Notes under the pieces: generated by a model
What the model was told of the DNA's origin: nothing
Databases searched by the model: none
Seen by the model: the letters and a program-made list of their open reading frames with translations, nothing else
Origin: Mansonella perstans
Lineage: Eukaryota; Nematoda; Chromadorea; Rhabditida; Onchocercidae
NCBI GenBank assembly: GCA_037074765.1
Contig: JBAMDO010000033.1
Span: 62,001 to 126,000, forward strand
Direction: 5' to 3'
DNA length: 64,000 nt
In this document: in pieces, positions 1-10,979 of the stretch
Layout of the letters: every line of letters starts with the position of its first letter
How positions within the stretch are numbered: position 1 is the first letter of the stretch
Position numbers and translations under genes: made by a program

Positions 1-1
1 A

Positions 2-2581
2 ATAAAAGTATTCCAGAAACTGAAGTGTACACTGCTGTATTCAAATTTTAACCCGTTAGCTACAGCAAACAATTTGATGGCGTATAACGCATTTCAAGAA
101 CAACAATTATCGCAGGAAGCGTTTCTGGATTTTGGTATTCTAACGAACAAGAATCATTCACCGAATCAAACACATCAAGTTTCATCCGTTACATTCCAGT
201 TTACTTCACCACAACGTATGAATATTATTTATCCGAAAAACAGCGGGAATAATTCGATTAATTTAAATCAGGAAGACAGTATTCCATGCTCTAGTTGTGG
301 TAAAGGAATTTCAAAAAGCAATTATAATGCAATAAAGAAAATATATGAAATTATACAAAATACACGTGATGCGAATAATGCAGAAGCTATACTAATGCAT
401 ATTACATCAAACCAGTTTCGTTTACGGCAAATACCATGGCAATCGATTCCGAATTCCGGTATGTTGACGAACAGTGAACATTTAGCGAATGGAATATATC
501 ACGATTTACCCAGTGCATCTCATTCTGCTTTATTATTACATGCGAATATTGATTATGCGAGAAAAGCCAAAAACCATTCAATCACTTCAAATCAAAAAGG
601 AAGTAATTTATGCTTTGCATGCATTAATGAAGATTCAAGATTCTGTTACAAGATGGCAAAGAAATTACATAAGTTCGTATGTGATATTCTTCCAAATAAT
701 CCACAAATTATATTAATGTATGTAGGATGTGTCACATTAACTGGAATTCAATTAAAACAAATATCACAACGATCAATTCTAAATTCGAGTATTCTAACGG
801 CTGATGATATTTTAACAAAACAAAGGCATCCTGTTTCAGTGATAGCGAATGAAGGACTAGCAAATATATTACAGGACAATGGATCTCAAAATGGATTATT
901 GAATACATTACAGATCGATTTGCTTCAAAATCAAGGACCATCAAACATGTTACAGTACAATCAGCTTCAAAATGAAGAATTAACGAATATAGCACAGAAC
1001 GATTGGCTTCAAAATCAAGGATCACCAAACATGTTACAATACAATCAGCCTCAAAATGAAGAACTAGCGAATATAGCACAGATCGATTGGTTTCAAAATC
1101 AAGGACCACCAAACATGTTACAGTACAATCAGCCTCAAAATGAAGAACTAGCGAATATACCACAGATCGATTGGCTTGAAAATCAAGGACCACCAAACAT
1201 GTTACAGTATAATCAGCCTCAAAACGAAGAACTAGCAAATATAATACAGATTGATTCGCTTCCAAACATGTTACAAAACAGTCGGCCTCAAAATGAAGAA
1301 ATAACGGGCACAGCAAGCATTTTACAGGACAGTCGGCCTGAAAACGAAGAATTACCAAGAAGTCAGTTTTCTTTCAGTTTTTTTTATTATTATGAAAATT
1401 TAACAAAAAAAATAAGAAAACAGAAAAATACTTCATTTTAAGCGACAAGTCATGTTGATCATATAGATTTAAATCCAATTCAACATAGATTCCGATATGG
1501 ATCAAGGAAGTGTTAATATTCAGGATGATGAAGTAGAAACCGAAATAGACGATCAAGATAGCGAGAAAGTAGATGATGAAGAGTAGATAAAGCGGGCGGA
1601 GTACTACTGAAGTTTGTAATTTATAGATGATTTACAAAAAAAAAAGATTTCTATTAATTGATTATAATGAAAGGCCAATTTGTAAGTACAAAATTAAGTT
1701 GGATTTCAAAATTTCGCTTGCAATTACAGAATCTAGAATAAGAACAGGACGCAAATCAAGAAATTTTTGCGTTGTTTGCGGTGATATTGCATCCGGTAAT
1801 CATTATGGGATATTAACCTGTGAAGGTTGTAAGGTATGACATATTAAAAATTTTGTAAAATTATGAAAAAAAATTGAAAGTAGCCGAGAAAATTGACTGA
1901 TTGATTGATTGGTTAACTGATTGATTGGTCGATTGATTGATTAAATACTTGATTGACTGGTTGATTAAATGACTGCTTGATTGATCTTGGTTGAATAGTA
2001 GTTGAATAATTGATTGACTAATTGATTGACTGATGATTGATTGATTGATTGATTAATTGATTGATCATAAATTATTTGGGAATGATTGTTAGTGCAAATT
2101 AAAATACATTCGAATGAATTTAATTTATTCCAAATTAATGATTTATTCAATTACTTATATTTCCAAGTTATACAAACATTTTAAGCTAAATAATCAACAA
2201 AATTCCAAAGCAAATCATACCGAACGGAATAAAATGAATGCTTTTTGTTAACGAGCGAGTAACGCAAAAATTTGTAAAAGAAAAATAAAAATTATTTATT
2301 GAAAAACAAAGTTTTTTTGTCACCATTAATTTGATGACAATTCAGTGGTCAGAACTTTCGAAATTAGGGTTTTTTATTTACTTATATTGTTCTTTTTTTT
2401 AATTCGAATTTATTCATTTCAGAGTTTCTTTCGGCGATGCATGCAAAAGTCTGCAGTATATGAATGCAGAAGGGATGGCAAATGTCCAATAACACTGAAT
2501 GACAGAAATAAATGTCAACATTGCCGTTTGAAAAAATGTATTGAGATGGGAATGAAAATGGTTAATGTAGTTAGAAGATAA
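2..2581 (+). CDS. Nuclear hormone receptor D, 5' partial, DNA-binding domain followed by a stop
   Basis: Exons 2-1361 (continues left of the window), 1730-1833 and 2423-2581. Phases fit: exon 1 ends one base into a codon before GTCAGT, exon 2 supplies two bases, and exon 3 starts in phase 0 after TTCATTTCAG. The product is at least 540 aa. The C-terminal part holds a canonical C4 nuclear-receptor domain: C-x2-C-x13-C-x2-C with P-box CEGCKSFF, then C-x5-C-x9-C-x2-C and the [10 protein letters not shown] helix. It would bind DNA in the nucleus. The frame stays open upstream of the ATG at 77, and gene B reads the same way there, so 77 need not be the start. The N-terminal half contains a duplicated Cys-pair module and a 28-residue repeat, both absent from B. 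The stop comes a few residues after the domain, so no ligand-binding domain is encoded unless AAT|GTAGTT (about 2564) is used as a donor. Confidence 0.72.
944..1290 (+). repeat. 84-bp in-frame tandem repeat in gene D
   Basis: The motif encoding NMLQYNQ starts at 944, 1028, 1112 and 1196, an exact 84-bp period, and a shortened fifth copy starts near 1265. Each unit encodes 28 residues of the type [18 protein letters not shown] plus a linker with NQGPP. The units are Gln/Asn-rich and differ by few bases, which suggests recent expansion or homogenisation. Paralogue B lacks this block. The antisense frame is also open through the repeats but is only a shadow. Confidence 0.93.
1894..2066. repeat. 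GATT-rich simple repeat in a gene D intron
   Basis: Imperfect runs of TTGATTGATTGA and variants fill about 170 bp of the intron between the two zinc-finger exons of gene D. This is low-complexity sequence. The minus-strand ORF here, with [10 protein letters not shown] peptides, is an artefact of the repeat. Confidence 0.85.
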
Positions 2582-2933
2582 AAAGTATAGGTATGTATTC
2601 TTAAAAAAAAAATTTTTTTTCGCCTTTTCAGGTAATAAAAAAATTCGAAATTTATATCGTAATTTAGAAATATAATTAAAATAAAATTAAAATTTAAGCC
2701 ATCTTAAATTCATTATTATATTGTTAAGATGAAATTATTTTGAATAATTAAAAAAAGTAAAATGTTAATACAATTGTAGATGTAGCTATGAATGTTTTCA
2801 AAATAATTTTAAAGACATTGAAACAAGTTATACAGTATTAATTTTACTACTTTACTATAGTAGTTTTATTTGAGATTATAATTTTTTAAATTTTTGTAAT
2901 GATTTTAATATTCACTTTTCCAGTTCGGTGATC

Positions 2934-3330
2934 AACGAACAGAGTGCTCTAAACTAATAACACATTTATCATTGATGGATTTTGATTGTTATGTATTTCA
3001 TTCATCTCTGTTCATGAGGAATACAATTCCTCACTTAAAAATATTATATTGAATGCAGAAACATTTTTAAGAAAATCAAAATATCGTTGATGATTTTTAA
3101 CTAGACTGTTCCGCGGGAAACATCTTTCCGGAATTCCGTACATTTCCTATTTGACAGAGTATTTTTTGTTGAAAGCACAATAAAGGACGTATTACAATAA
3201 AATTATTACAAATCTCATTTACTTATTAGTGAAGGAATTCCAAAATGTCGATTGTACAACAGATGGATTGGGGAAAAAAATTTTTGCGGGATTTTACGCA
3301 TTGATATTTGAAATGCGGAAAGCTGGAAAG
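2934..3330 (+). pseudogene. Degraded ligand-binding-domain-like remnant downstream of gene D
   Basis: After a good acceptor (CACTTTTCCAG, ending 2933) a frame is open for about 41 codons in phase 0 and includes a block reading FMRNTIPHLK, reminiscent of the receptor ligand-binding signature (F-x3-IP). It then hits TGA near 3052. Coding-like peptides resume in other frames, one with HFLFDRVFF and one with GKKIFAGFYALIFEMRK, separated by stops and apparent frameshifts. No splicing pattern restored one frame. I read this as the eroded C-terminal half of gene D. Similarity to a ligand-binding domain is by eye only. Confidence 0.4.
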
Positions 3331-4489
3331 TGAACGGGTATATGACAAATTTTGGAAAGTTTTGTTTTACTATTTACCAATCCTAATTCATTTTTAATAA
3401 TTTCTTCAGTTTATTTCTGTGTTGCAATTTTCTTTGTGTGTTATTCATGATGTTTTGTTTTTTATTTGCGCACGAAAAGTTTATTAATTCATTAAATAAG
3501 TACTAGTAAATAAGTACTGGTAAATATATTCATTAATCGAAAAATATTCTTTATCAAATGCGCTGTTTATAATTAACATCTGCATTATATTTTATCCGGT
3601 CCTGTAAATTGTGCGTGAATCCAACTATAAAATGTGAATCCAAAAATTGGAATAAATTTGTTCTACATTTTTGAAAAATAAAATTCTCACTTGTTACTAA
3701 ATGCATTCATTCATGTTGCAAAACTTTTTTCCTTTATTCATAATTTCCAATTTGGTAAATAATTCAAAGAATGAAGCAAGCAACAAACATATATCCTTTT
3801 CCATTACTAATTATGAATCACACAATTCCTTCAATAATTTCAAGTTCCTATCAATTTTTTTAACAACCAATCATTTGATAATGATATGATAGCTCAGTCC
3901 AGCCTAGTACTTGAAGAATTACCTGAAGAATGCTCCAATAATTTCAAGAATTCAATTTGATATTTTAGCCGGATAAATAAGGAAAATAGATCAGTTGATA
4001 ATTGCAACAGAACATATACTTCCAAATATTATTGAAATTATAGCAAAATAATAAAAAATCAATAGAGTATGAAAAAGCATTATTCAATCAAAATGATAAT
4101 TGGTAAAGAAAAAAAAGAAACAAAAATTTCAGTAGAATAACTGGAAAAATTGATAATTAATTTAAGTATGTAAAATTAACTGAATGCTTATTCTTTCACA
4201 GATCACATCATTTTTTCAATTTTGAATTTATTTTTTTCGAAATGGATCAACTTTTATACATTTTACTTTCCTTATCCCAAAAAAATGAAAAAATCAATAT
4301 TGCTATAATTTTCACTATAAACTTCATTTATATTTTTATCATAAAAAAATCAATATTGCTATAATTATTAATAAATGCATCGTAACGTTACACATACTGC
4401 ATATCTGGATAAAATCGATTTCTCTGAATTAATTTAATTAATTTAGACTAATAGATCAACAGGGCATTGACGACAATGAAATTTTAGAT
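3331..4489. other. Convergent intergenic gap between genes D and C
   Basis: AT-rich sequence between the 3' end of D (+) and the 3' end of C (-). It holds homopolymer runs and short duplications such as CAATATTGCTATAATT near 4294 and 4350. The 62-codon plus frame at 3701-3889 has no splice context and no recognisable motif. I see no gene. Confidence 0.5.
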
Positions 4490-6594
4490 TTACATAAAAT
4501 GCACAACAAAACTCTTATTTTGAAGGACAGAGAATTTCAATCGATTACTGTGTAGCGTTTCATTTCTTTGTTCTACTATAAATGAAGTATTTAATTGTTG
4601 ATGCATGATTTGTAGATTGTTACGCCGCCTGATATCTGGTCGATTCAGACTTGACAAATTGTTATTTTTTCGCAGGTTTTGTAACCGATGTACTTTAATT
4701 TCTTCTATATGATTATCTGGAATTTGAAAGATACCGGAATTTATCATTTGTATGAACAGCTGAAAAAATGACCGACTTTATTATTTCAAAAAATGTCACA
4801 ATTTTTTAGACGTCAAAATAAATCACTAATTACTCTTGCACTGACATCATTGTTAGTTATTCCTCTCTCTCTCTCTCTCTCTCTTTCTCTGTATTTTCAC
4901 ATTTTTTCCTTATTAAGTTAATTAATCTTCAAAATTACTCCAGGTAATTATTCCCTTCTTCTTCTCAAACAAACAAAAACTTAAAGAATAACTTCATTTG
5001 TAATTCCATATAAACTAACCTTTCTGCATCGATATCGTTGATAATTGTTGATCGTTCTAAAACAGATATTTGTAATAGTAATAATCATCTGATCATTACA
5101 TCAATTAGTCAGTCTGATCACTACAACATTATCCCAGGAAACGATCTCGAACCAAAAAAAAAAAAAAAAAAAAAATGAATGAATGAAACTTTATCTAAGT
5201 AAACAAAAATGAAATGAACTGGCAATTGTCATTTTAATTCGCAAATTTCAATTATATGATAATTTTCTTTGAAATTTACAATAATAATATTAACGCTTAA
5301 CATTATCAATGAATAACGTAATTGATTAAAAAACTGTATATATCTGAATTCAAAATGATTGCACAGGTAGATGAATTTTCAATAATCATAATTCCTTGCA
5401 CTAATTCCATTAATGTTAAAGTTTCTTGCATAAAACTTTTATTCTTACCCGTTCTGAAATCATATTTTTTGTAAATTTCGCTCTGCAGACATTCTTCTCA
5501 ATTCGGGATACTTCATCATGAAAATAATTAAAAGTAGGATCCAATGAACAATTAATATTTGATGATGGCTTCATGCGTTTGAAATTAATTTTAGGATCGA
5601 ATGATGATGATGATACGTTGTTTTGTAATAATATGGAATTTTCCTGATTAATAGACGCTGATGATATGCTTGGCTTAATATTCTCTTGTTCTTCAAATTT
5701 TTTCGATAAATTCCAATGTTGTCGATATTTTACGGAACTATGCATCATGAAATCAACAGCATCCGGTAACGGTAGTGGTGGCATATTCAATGACGAAGTA
5801 ATCACGCTAGCTTCTTCCCAAGCATCTTGTGCTAATCTAGCGTGATATGTTGCTCTATCTTGTAATAATCGAATTTTGCTAAGAAGTCCTATTTCTCCGT
5901 GAAATTCATCGGTTGCTTGTAAAGATTTCCTGGAAGACAATGCTGACGATTTTGTTGCATTCATTGCACGTAAATTAGGTGATAATGGAAAGTGTTGCAC
6001 TGCAACCTTTTCTGGTTGATCGGAAAGCATTTTCAATTGCTCTATCATTAGGTTTGTTTGCGGAATAGTGGAAGGTAATGGAAATCGCTGTGGTGTAGTG
6101 TTCGATTGCAGATTAGAAGATAATGCCGCAATGTCTGCTTGGCGAGCAGAAGATGATGGTAAGTGCCGTAGCATAGTGTTCGAATTAGCAGATAATGGCA
6201 AGTGTTGCGTTATAACACTTGTTTGTAAACCTTTACTGACATTAAATGAATGGTTCAATCGCGATAATTCAGTTACTGATTCATTATGATCATTCATTAG
6301 ATCATTATCGTAGTAGTGTTCTTCTATATTACTATTACTAACACTCGAGCATGTATCGGTAGAAAATGGTGAAATTTCTTCATTGGATAAATTATTCAAA
6401 TTTACAGTAGCATCATTCTTTGGAGTACTACCATTTACGTCAATAGTATATGAAATAGGTGCAGCAGAATAATGAATTGCAGTGGGCTGAGTGGAAATGC
6501 CGGTAGTGGATGGCGAAGATATGATTGTTACGGTAGTAACTGTTGATGTCCAAGGATGTGGTTCCATGAAGTACAGCAAATGCAAAACTTCACC
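4490..6594 (-). CDS. Gene C: orphan N-terminal receptor-like protein (paralogue of the gene A N-terminus)
   Basis: Two exons: 6594-5449 (382 codons, after TTTTTAG) and 4759-4490 (89 codons plus stop, after TTTTTTCAG), joined in phase 0 at CGG|GTAAGA. The likely start is the ATG at 6567, giving about 462 aa; an upstream exon is possible because the frame is open to the acceptor. The protein is Ser/Asn/Thr-rich and low in complexity. The block around residues 245-275, ending in NMPPLPLPDAV, matches the gene A block with [11 protein letters not shown] in sequence, and the following intron has the same phase and position relative to an M-x-x-F motif. Gene A carries this region ahead of its zinc fingers, but no zinc-finger exon is visible on this strand below 4490. 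C is either a truncated duplicate or a receptor-related protein that cannot bind DNA by itself. Function unknown. Confidence 0.6.
4863..4890. repeat. (CT)n microsatellite
   Basis: A run of about ten CT dinucleotides in the intron of gene C. Confidence 0.9.
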
Positions 6595-7189
6595 CTAAAA
6601 ATAAATGTTGCAAAAAATGCAAATCTGAATAATTGAAAAATTACACTCAACGATTATTTACAATAAAATACGAAATTAATACCAGAAATGTTTCACGAAA
6701 AAAAATAAAATTTATCAAAAAACCTTACATGACTGATAAAGGTGAAAAAGAAAACAATTGGAAATTTTGAATTTCAGAGAAGAAAAATTTATGTTTTGCA
6801 ACTACTCAATAGCAAAATTCACTTGCATATATTAAAGTATAATGCAAATGCATGATATCAATACGCAAATTTCAAAAAAATTTTTTGATAATTTCATGGG
6901 TATGAAAATTGCAATTTTCGATAGAACCATCGTAGTGAAGAAAATTCCTTTTGCTGGACCAAAGAAAATTATTAGGAGCACTAATTCCATGTAGAACCTT
7001 TAGGAATAAGTAATTTAAAAAAAAAAAAAAATTAACTTTTATTCAAAAAAAAAAAAAAATTATATACCCCGCGCAAGTGATATCCGTAGTAGTACTATAA
7101 AATCGTACGAAAATTATATTGGATTGAATCAAATGAAGAATTCTGAAAATATTCATCCTCATATTTTACTTCTGCCTATTATTGATTTT

Positions 7190-10100
7190 TACGATTTACT
7201 AACTCAAACATATTACACAGAAGTTCAAGTTTCACTTTTTTCTTATGTAAATTACTTATCAATTTAAAAAAAATGTAAGCCCATCGATTGAAAGGATTAT
7301 TAATTAAGGAACACTCGAAAAATTTCTTGTACAGTATCAGATTAAAACAAGAAATATCCTTATTTTGCATTGCTTAATTTAAAAGATTTGAAAGTAATGC
7401 TCAGTGGAGTATCCTGAGAATTTTTGCACTAATACTTACTTCACTAGGTTTGAGAGAAATACACATTTAAGAAATCTTAACCGGAATTTTTCATTGAAGA
7501 TATTAAGGAATAACGAAATATAGTTTACTTTCGTCTTGGAACGATTTGTAACAACTCCCTCTTGATCTGAGCATTTTTTTCTAATGAACTAAGATGAAAT
7601 TCCTAAAGCGCAAATAGCTACCCAATGAGCATTTTAACATTTCCATAATTCTCCACTTAATTCAATAGCTTACCTTAGATCATAATATTACTTTTCAAAT
7701 GTTATTTGAAAAAAAAAAAAAAAATTTATAAACTAATTATCAATTCGAAAATTGATGAATAATCCAGAATTCTCCGATAAATTCTCTTTCGGAGAGTCAC
7801 AAAAAAAAAAGCCAAACTTTTTTTTCTCTGAAATTTAAAATTTGAAATTTTCTAAAGTATTTTTCGATAACCATAATTGGTTTGAATTCATTGTTAATAT
7901 TGTAGTTTTTATCACAAAAAAAAAAAGAAAAAATTCTTTACTGATTTGTTTGAGAATTACTTTTTTCATATAATTTTCTGCTAGTAAATTACGTACACTT
8001 GCGTCTACATAACTCAGCAAATTATCATCGCAATCATAGCATAACAACAACATGACATGGCATAATGTGATAAAAACCGATTGTTACTTGATACATAATC
8101 AAATGATGCATAATCAGCAGCCTAATTTTAATGTTCCCAGCAATCCCGATATTATGACTTGAAGTAAATTAGAAATTCTCATATGTTGATGGATCAAAAA
8201 TAGGTCTTATAAATAAACGTATTAGCTACCACAGAAAAAATGAAATCAAAAATTAACTTAAAATTGTTGTGTTAAATTAAAAATATAATTAAGAGACAAA
8301 ATAATCAATGAATAAACAAGTGTCATTAATTCACAATATGATACAAATATTTGTGAATGGAAATTACAATAGGCAAAACAGAAATGCAAAATATTCTTAT
8401 TAAAAATAAGAACATGTACCTGCAACACATTCTTTTATTATAAAAAAATTTTTTTTTATAAAAATTAAGTTTAACTTTTGGAAGCAATGAAAAAAGGTTC
8501 CGAGAACAGCATAATTATTGCTGCATGATAAATTTACATATCCAATAAATAATTCTTTTCAGTCTATTCAACTAATTTCAACTGCAAAAAAAAAATGCTC
8601 CCAAAAGTTAAACTTGACTTTCAAAGTAAAGCTTCCAAAAGTTAAACGAAAATATACAATTATATTTTTATTAAATCAAAACTTGAAATAAGTGCAATAA
8701 ATAAACAATGGTTTTAATCCGCAACAATTTTTAAATAATTACAAAATAAACATACATCATAGATCACACATTATGAGAGAAAAATTTCATGAAATGCTAT
8801 TCATTCATCATATGCCTATTTTCCATTGATAATCACTGGTGTTAAGAGTGTTTCGAAAAAAGCAAATCGGGAATACTTGGCGATCGACAAAAAATATCAA
8901 CATCTTTAATGCACTTAATTGATTTCTTTCATTTTCTTCTCTGAAAAATTAATACTGCATATTACTTGAATTCTTTCATTTCCTTTTCTCTCAAAAATTA
9001 ATACTGTATTCTCCGAAAAATTAATATTGTATTTTGTTATTTTCCTTAAATAAATTTGTCACATTTTAATAAAATTCGAAAAAAATGTTCCTCAATTCTG
9101 ATACATAGCTATTTACCATGTTCTATCATCATTTTTATTCTTTTTATCAATTGCAACTTCAAGCGTACCTTTACCAATGCCGGACGCATGCCCACGCTAA
9201 TACATTTCTTTAATCGACAGGCTTGACATTTATTGCGAGTTTGAACATTCACTTTGCATCTACCTTGATTATGGCAAACATAATTTATGCCCTTCTGAAT
9301 GCTTCTTCGAAAGAAACCCTAAAAATTTCATTTGAGAATATCAAGCAATTAATTAGCTTTTAGTAAAAGTAAATAATTATCGTTTTATTTTTTAGATTTT
9401 TTAAAAAAAAGCTCATCACAATAAAAATGCATCCGGCAACACTGATATTATTTATTACCATTCAAGAATTTTTTTTTTTGTTAACATTCAGTAAATGGAG
9501 ATGAATTTAAATACCTTACAACCTTCGCAACTTAGTACACCATAATGGTTTCCTGCAGCTTTATCACCACATACACGGCATAAACTAGTTTCTTCTTTTT
9601 CCGATTTGATCGAATGATTTTTGGCTCTTCCCGTTTGAATGTTATTCATAAATGATGATGGAGTAAGTTGGGATGTACTGGATGAAACATGATATATTCC
9701 ACTCGTTGATTGTTCATTGTTTGTCAAGATATTAGCAACCGGAATACTGTCTTCCAGATTATTTCCGCTGTGTTCCGGATAAATAATATTCATAGGTGGT
9801 GATGGAGTAAACTGGAGTGTAGCGGGTAAAACTTGATGTGTTTGGTTCGTTGCATGATTCTTGTTCATTAGAATACCAGAATCCAGAACTTCTTCCTGCG
9901 ATAATTGTTGTTCTGGAAACGCAGTTGACCCGTCATACGCCATCAAATTGTTTGTTGTGGTTAAAAGATTAAAATTTGAATACGGTTGTGTACATGCTTG
10001 CAGTTCTTGAAATACTTTTATTCCGTCTTCTTCACCGTTTTCCTGAAATGAGTACTTTATTCATTAATTGCTTCCGGAAGCAGTCACTATGTCAGTTTTT

Positions 10101-10979
10101 TATCAGCCTCTGTAAAACTAATTTAAACTTCTACCGCTTCATTTCCCAAGTAAAAGAAACTTACTGCTAGAGAACTGACAGGCTGCAGAGGTTGAATCGT
10201 ATTCAATAGATCATTTTCCGAATCATATAGAAGCTCATGTCTGATAGGTATGTCATCATTGTCCAGAAGCAGATCATACAGATCATGGTGCATGCCGCTT
10301 GACATTTCACTTTCAAGAGCGCCAAATTCATAAGTGTTTGAAAATTCTTCCATTTGAACTAACGCTGATTCAGTGGGTATAAATCGATCCCTGAAATGGT
10401 TAATAATAATTGCGTTTCAGAATTTGGTTGGGAAATTGGACTTCTTGTTAATTGTTTTGCAATGATATCAACTCGTCTTCGTCGGTTCAAATATCAACTT
10501 GCTGTTGAAGCATTCAACGAAGGTGCTAACAGTAATGAAAAATTTCTAGTAGTAGTATTGGTCACAGTTCTCGATATCTCATCTATCACTTCTCAATATC
10601 TCATCGCACAATCACGTAATACAAATGGCATTGCCGCTGATGGAAACTGAGAAGAGCCCATGATTCCGCTTGTTTGACATGATGTTGGATTTGCAACATT
10701 GGCAACATTGAGACTTAGAGCACTATTTGAAATGATATTTGCACTATAAAGTTTCTAAGTAACTATTAGAAAATTGTATTGCAACAATGATATTCGTTCT
10801 TCCAAATGATTATCTGAAATGTCAGCATATAATGATTGGGCATTTGCTTGGGATAAGTTACTATAAGAAGTTGGAGAAGTTGAAACAGGGAGACAATATT
10901 CTTCCATTCCATTGCTGCTCACACTATTGATAGTGTTAGCACTCGATGTTGCAGATTCGGACATATAAAAAGTTGGGAT
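7190..10979 (-). CDS. Gene B: nuclear hormone receptor, paralogue of D
   Basis: Firm exons are 10390-10165, 10042-9515 and 9318-9169, each with matching phases and TTTCAG/TTTTAG acceptors. They encode a long polar N-terminus, then [15 protein letters not shown]-box CEGCKGFF and a second finger with C-x5-C-x9-C-x2-C, ending [16 protein letters not shown] at an AAG|GTACGC donor. The MAYDG block and the residues before it match D. Probable upstream exons lie at 10979-10786 and about 10743-10610, but their junction to 10390 is unresolved. Probable ligand-domain exons are 7588-7440 (phase 0 start, GTAAGT donor, peptide with [12 protein letters not shown]) and about 7372-7179 (with LYKKFFECS). These resemble the D remnant only weakly. 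If the donor at 9168 is not used the frame ends at 9109. It is a DNA-binding nuclear factor; ligand and target are unknown. Confidence 0.65.
8467..8647. repeat. Inverted and direct copies of a 17-19 bp motif
   Basis: AAGTTTAACTTTTGGAAGC at 8467-8485 is followed by its reverse complement twice, at 8597-8615 (one mismatch) and 8631-8647. They lie in a presumed intron of gene B. They could form alternative hairpins or be the ends of a small decayed element. Confidence 0.7.

Noticed and set aside
732..1358. 208-codon minus-strand frame across the gene D repeats
   Set aside because: Antisense shadow of the 84-bp repeat. The plus frame joins to the zinc-finger exon in phase.
1490..1590. Acidic open stretch ([20 protein letters not shown]) in the gene D intron
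   Set aside because: The exon before it splices directly in phase to 1730; no convincing acceptor and donor pair was found for an extra exon.
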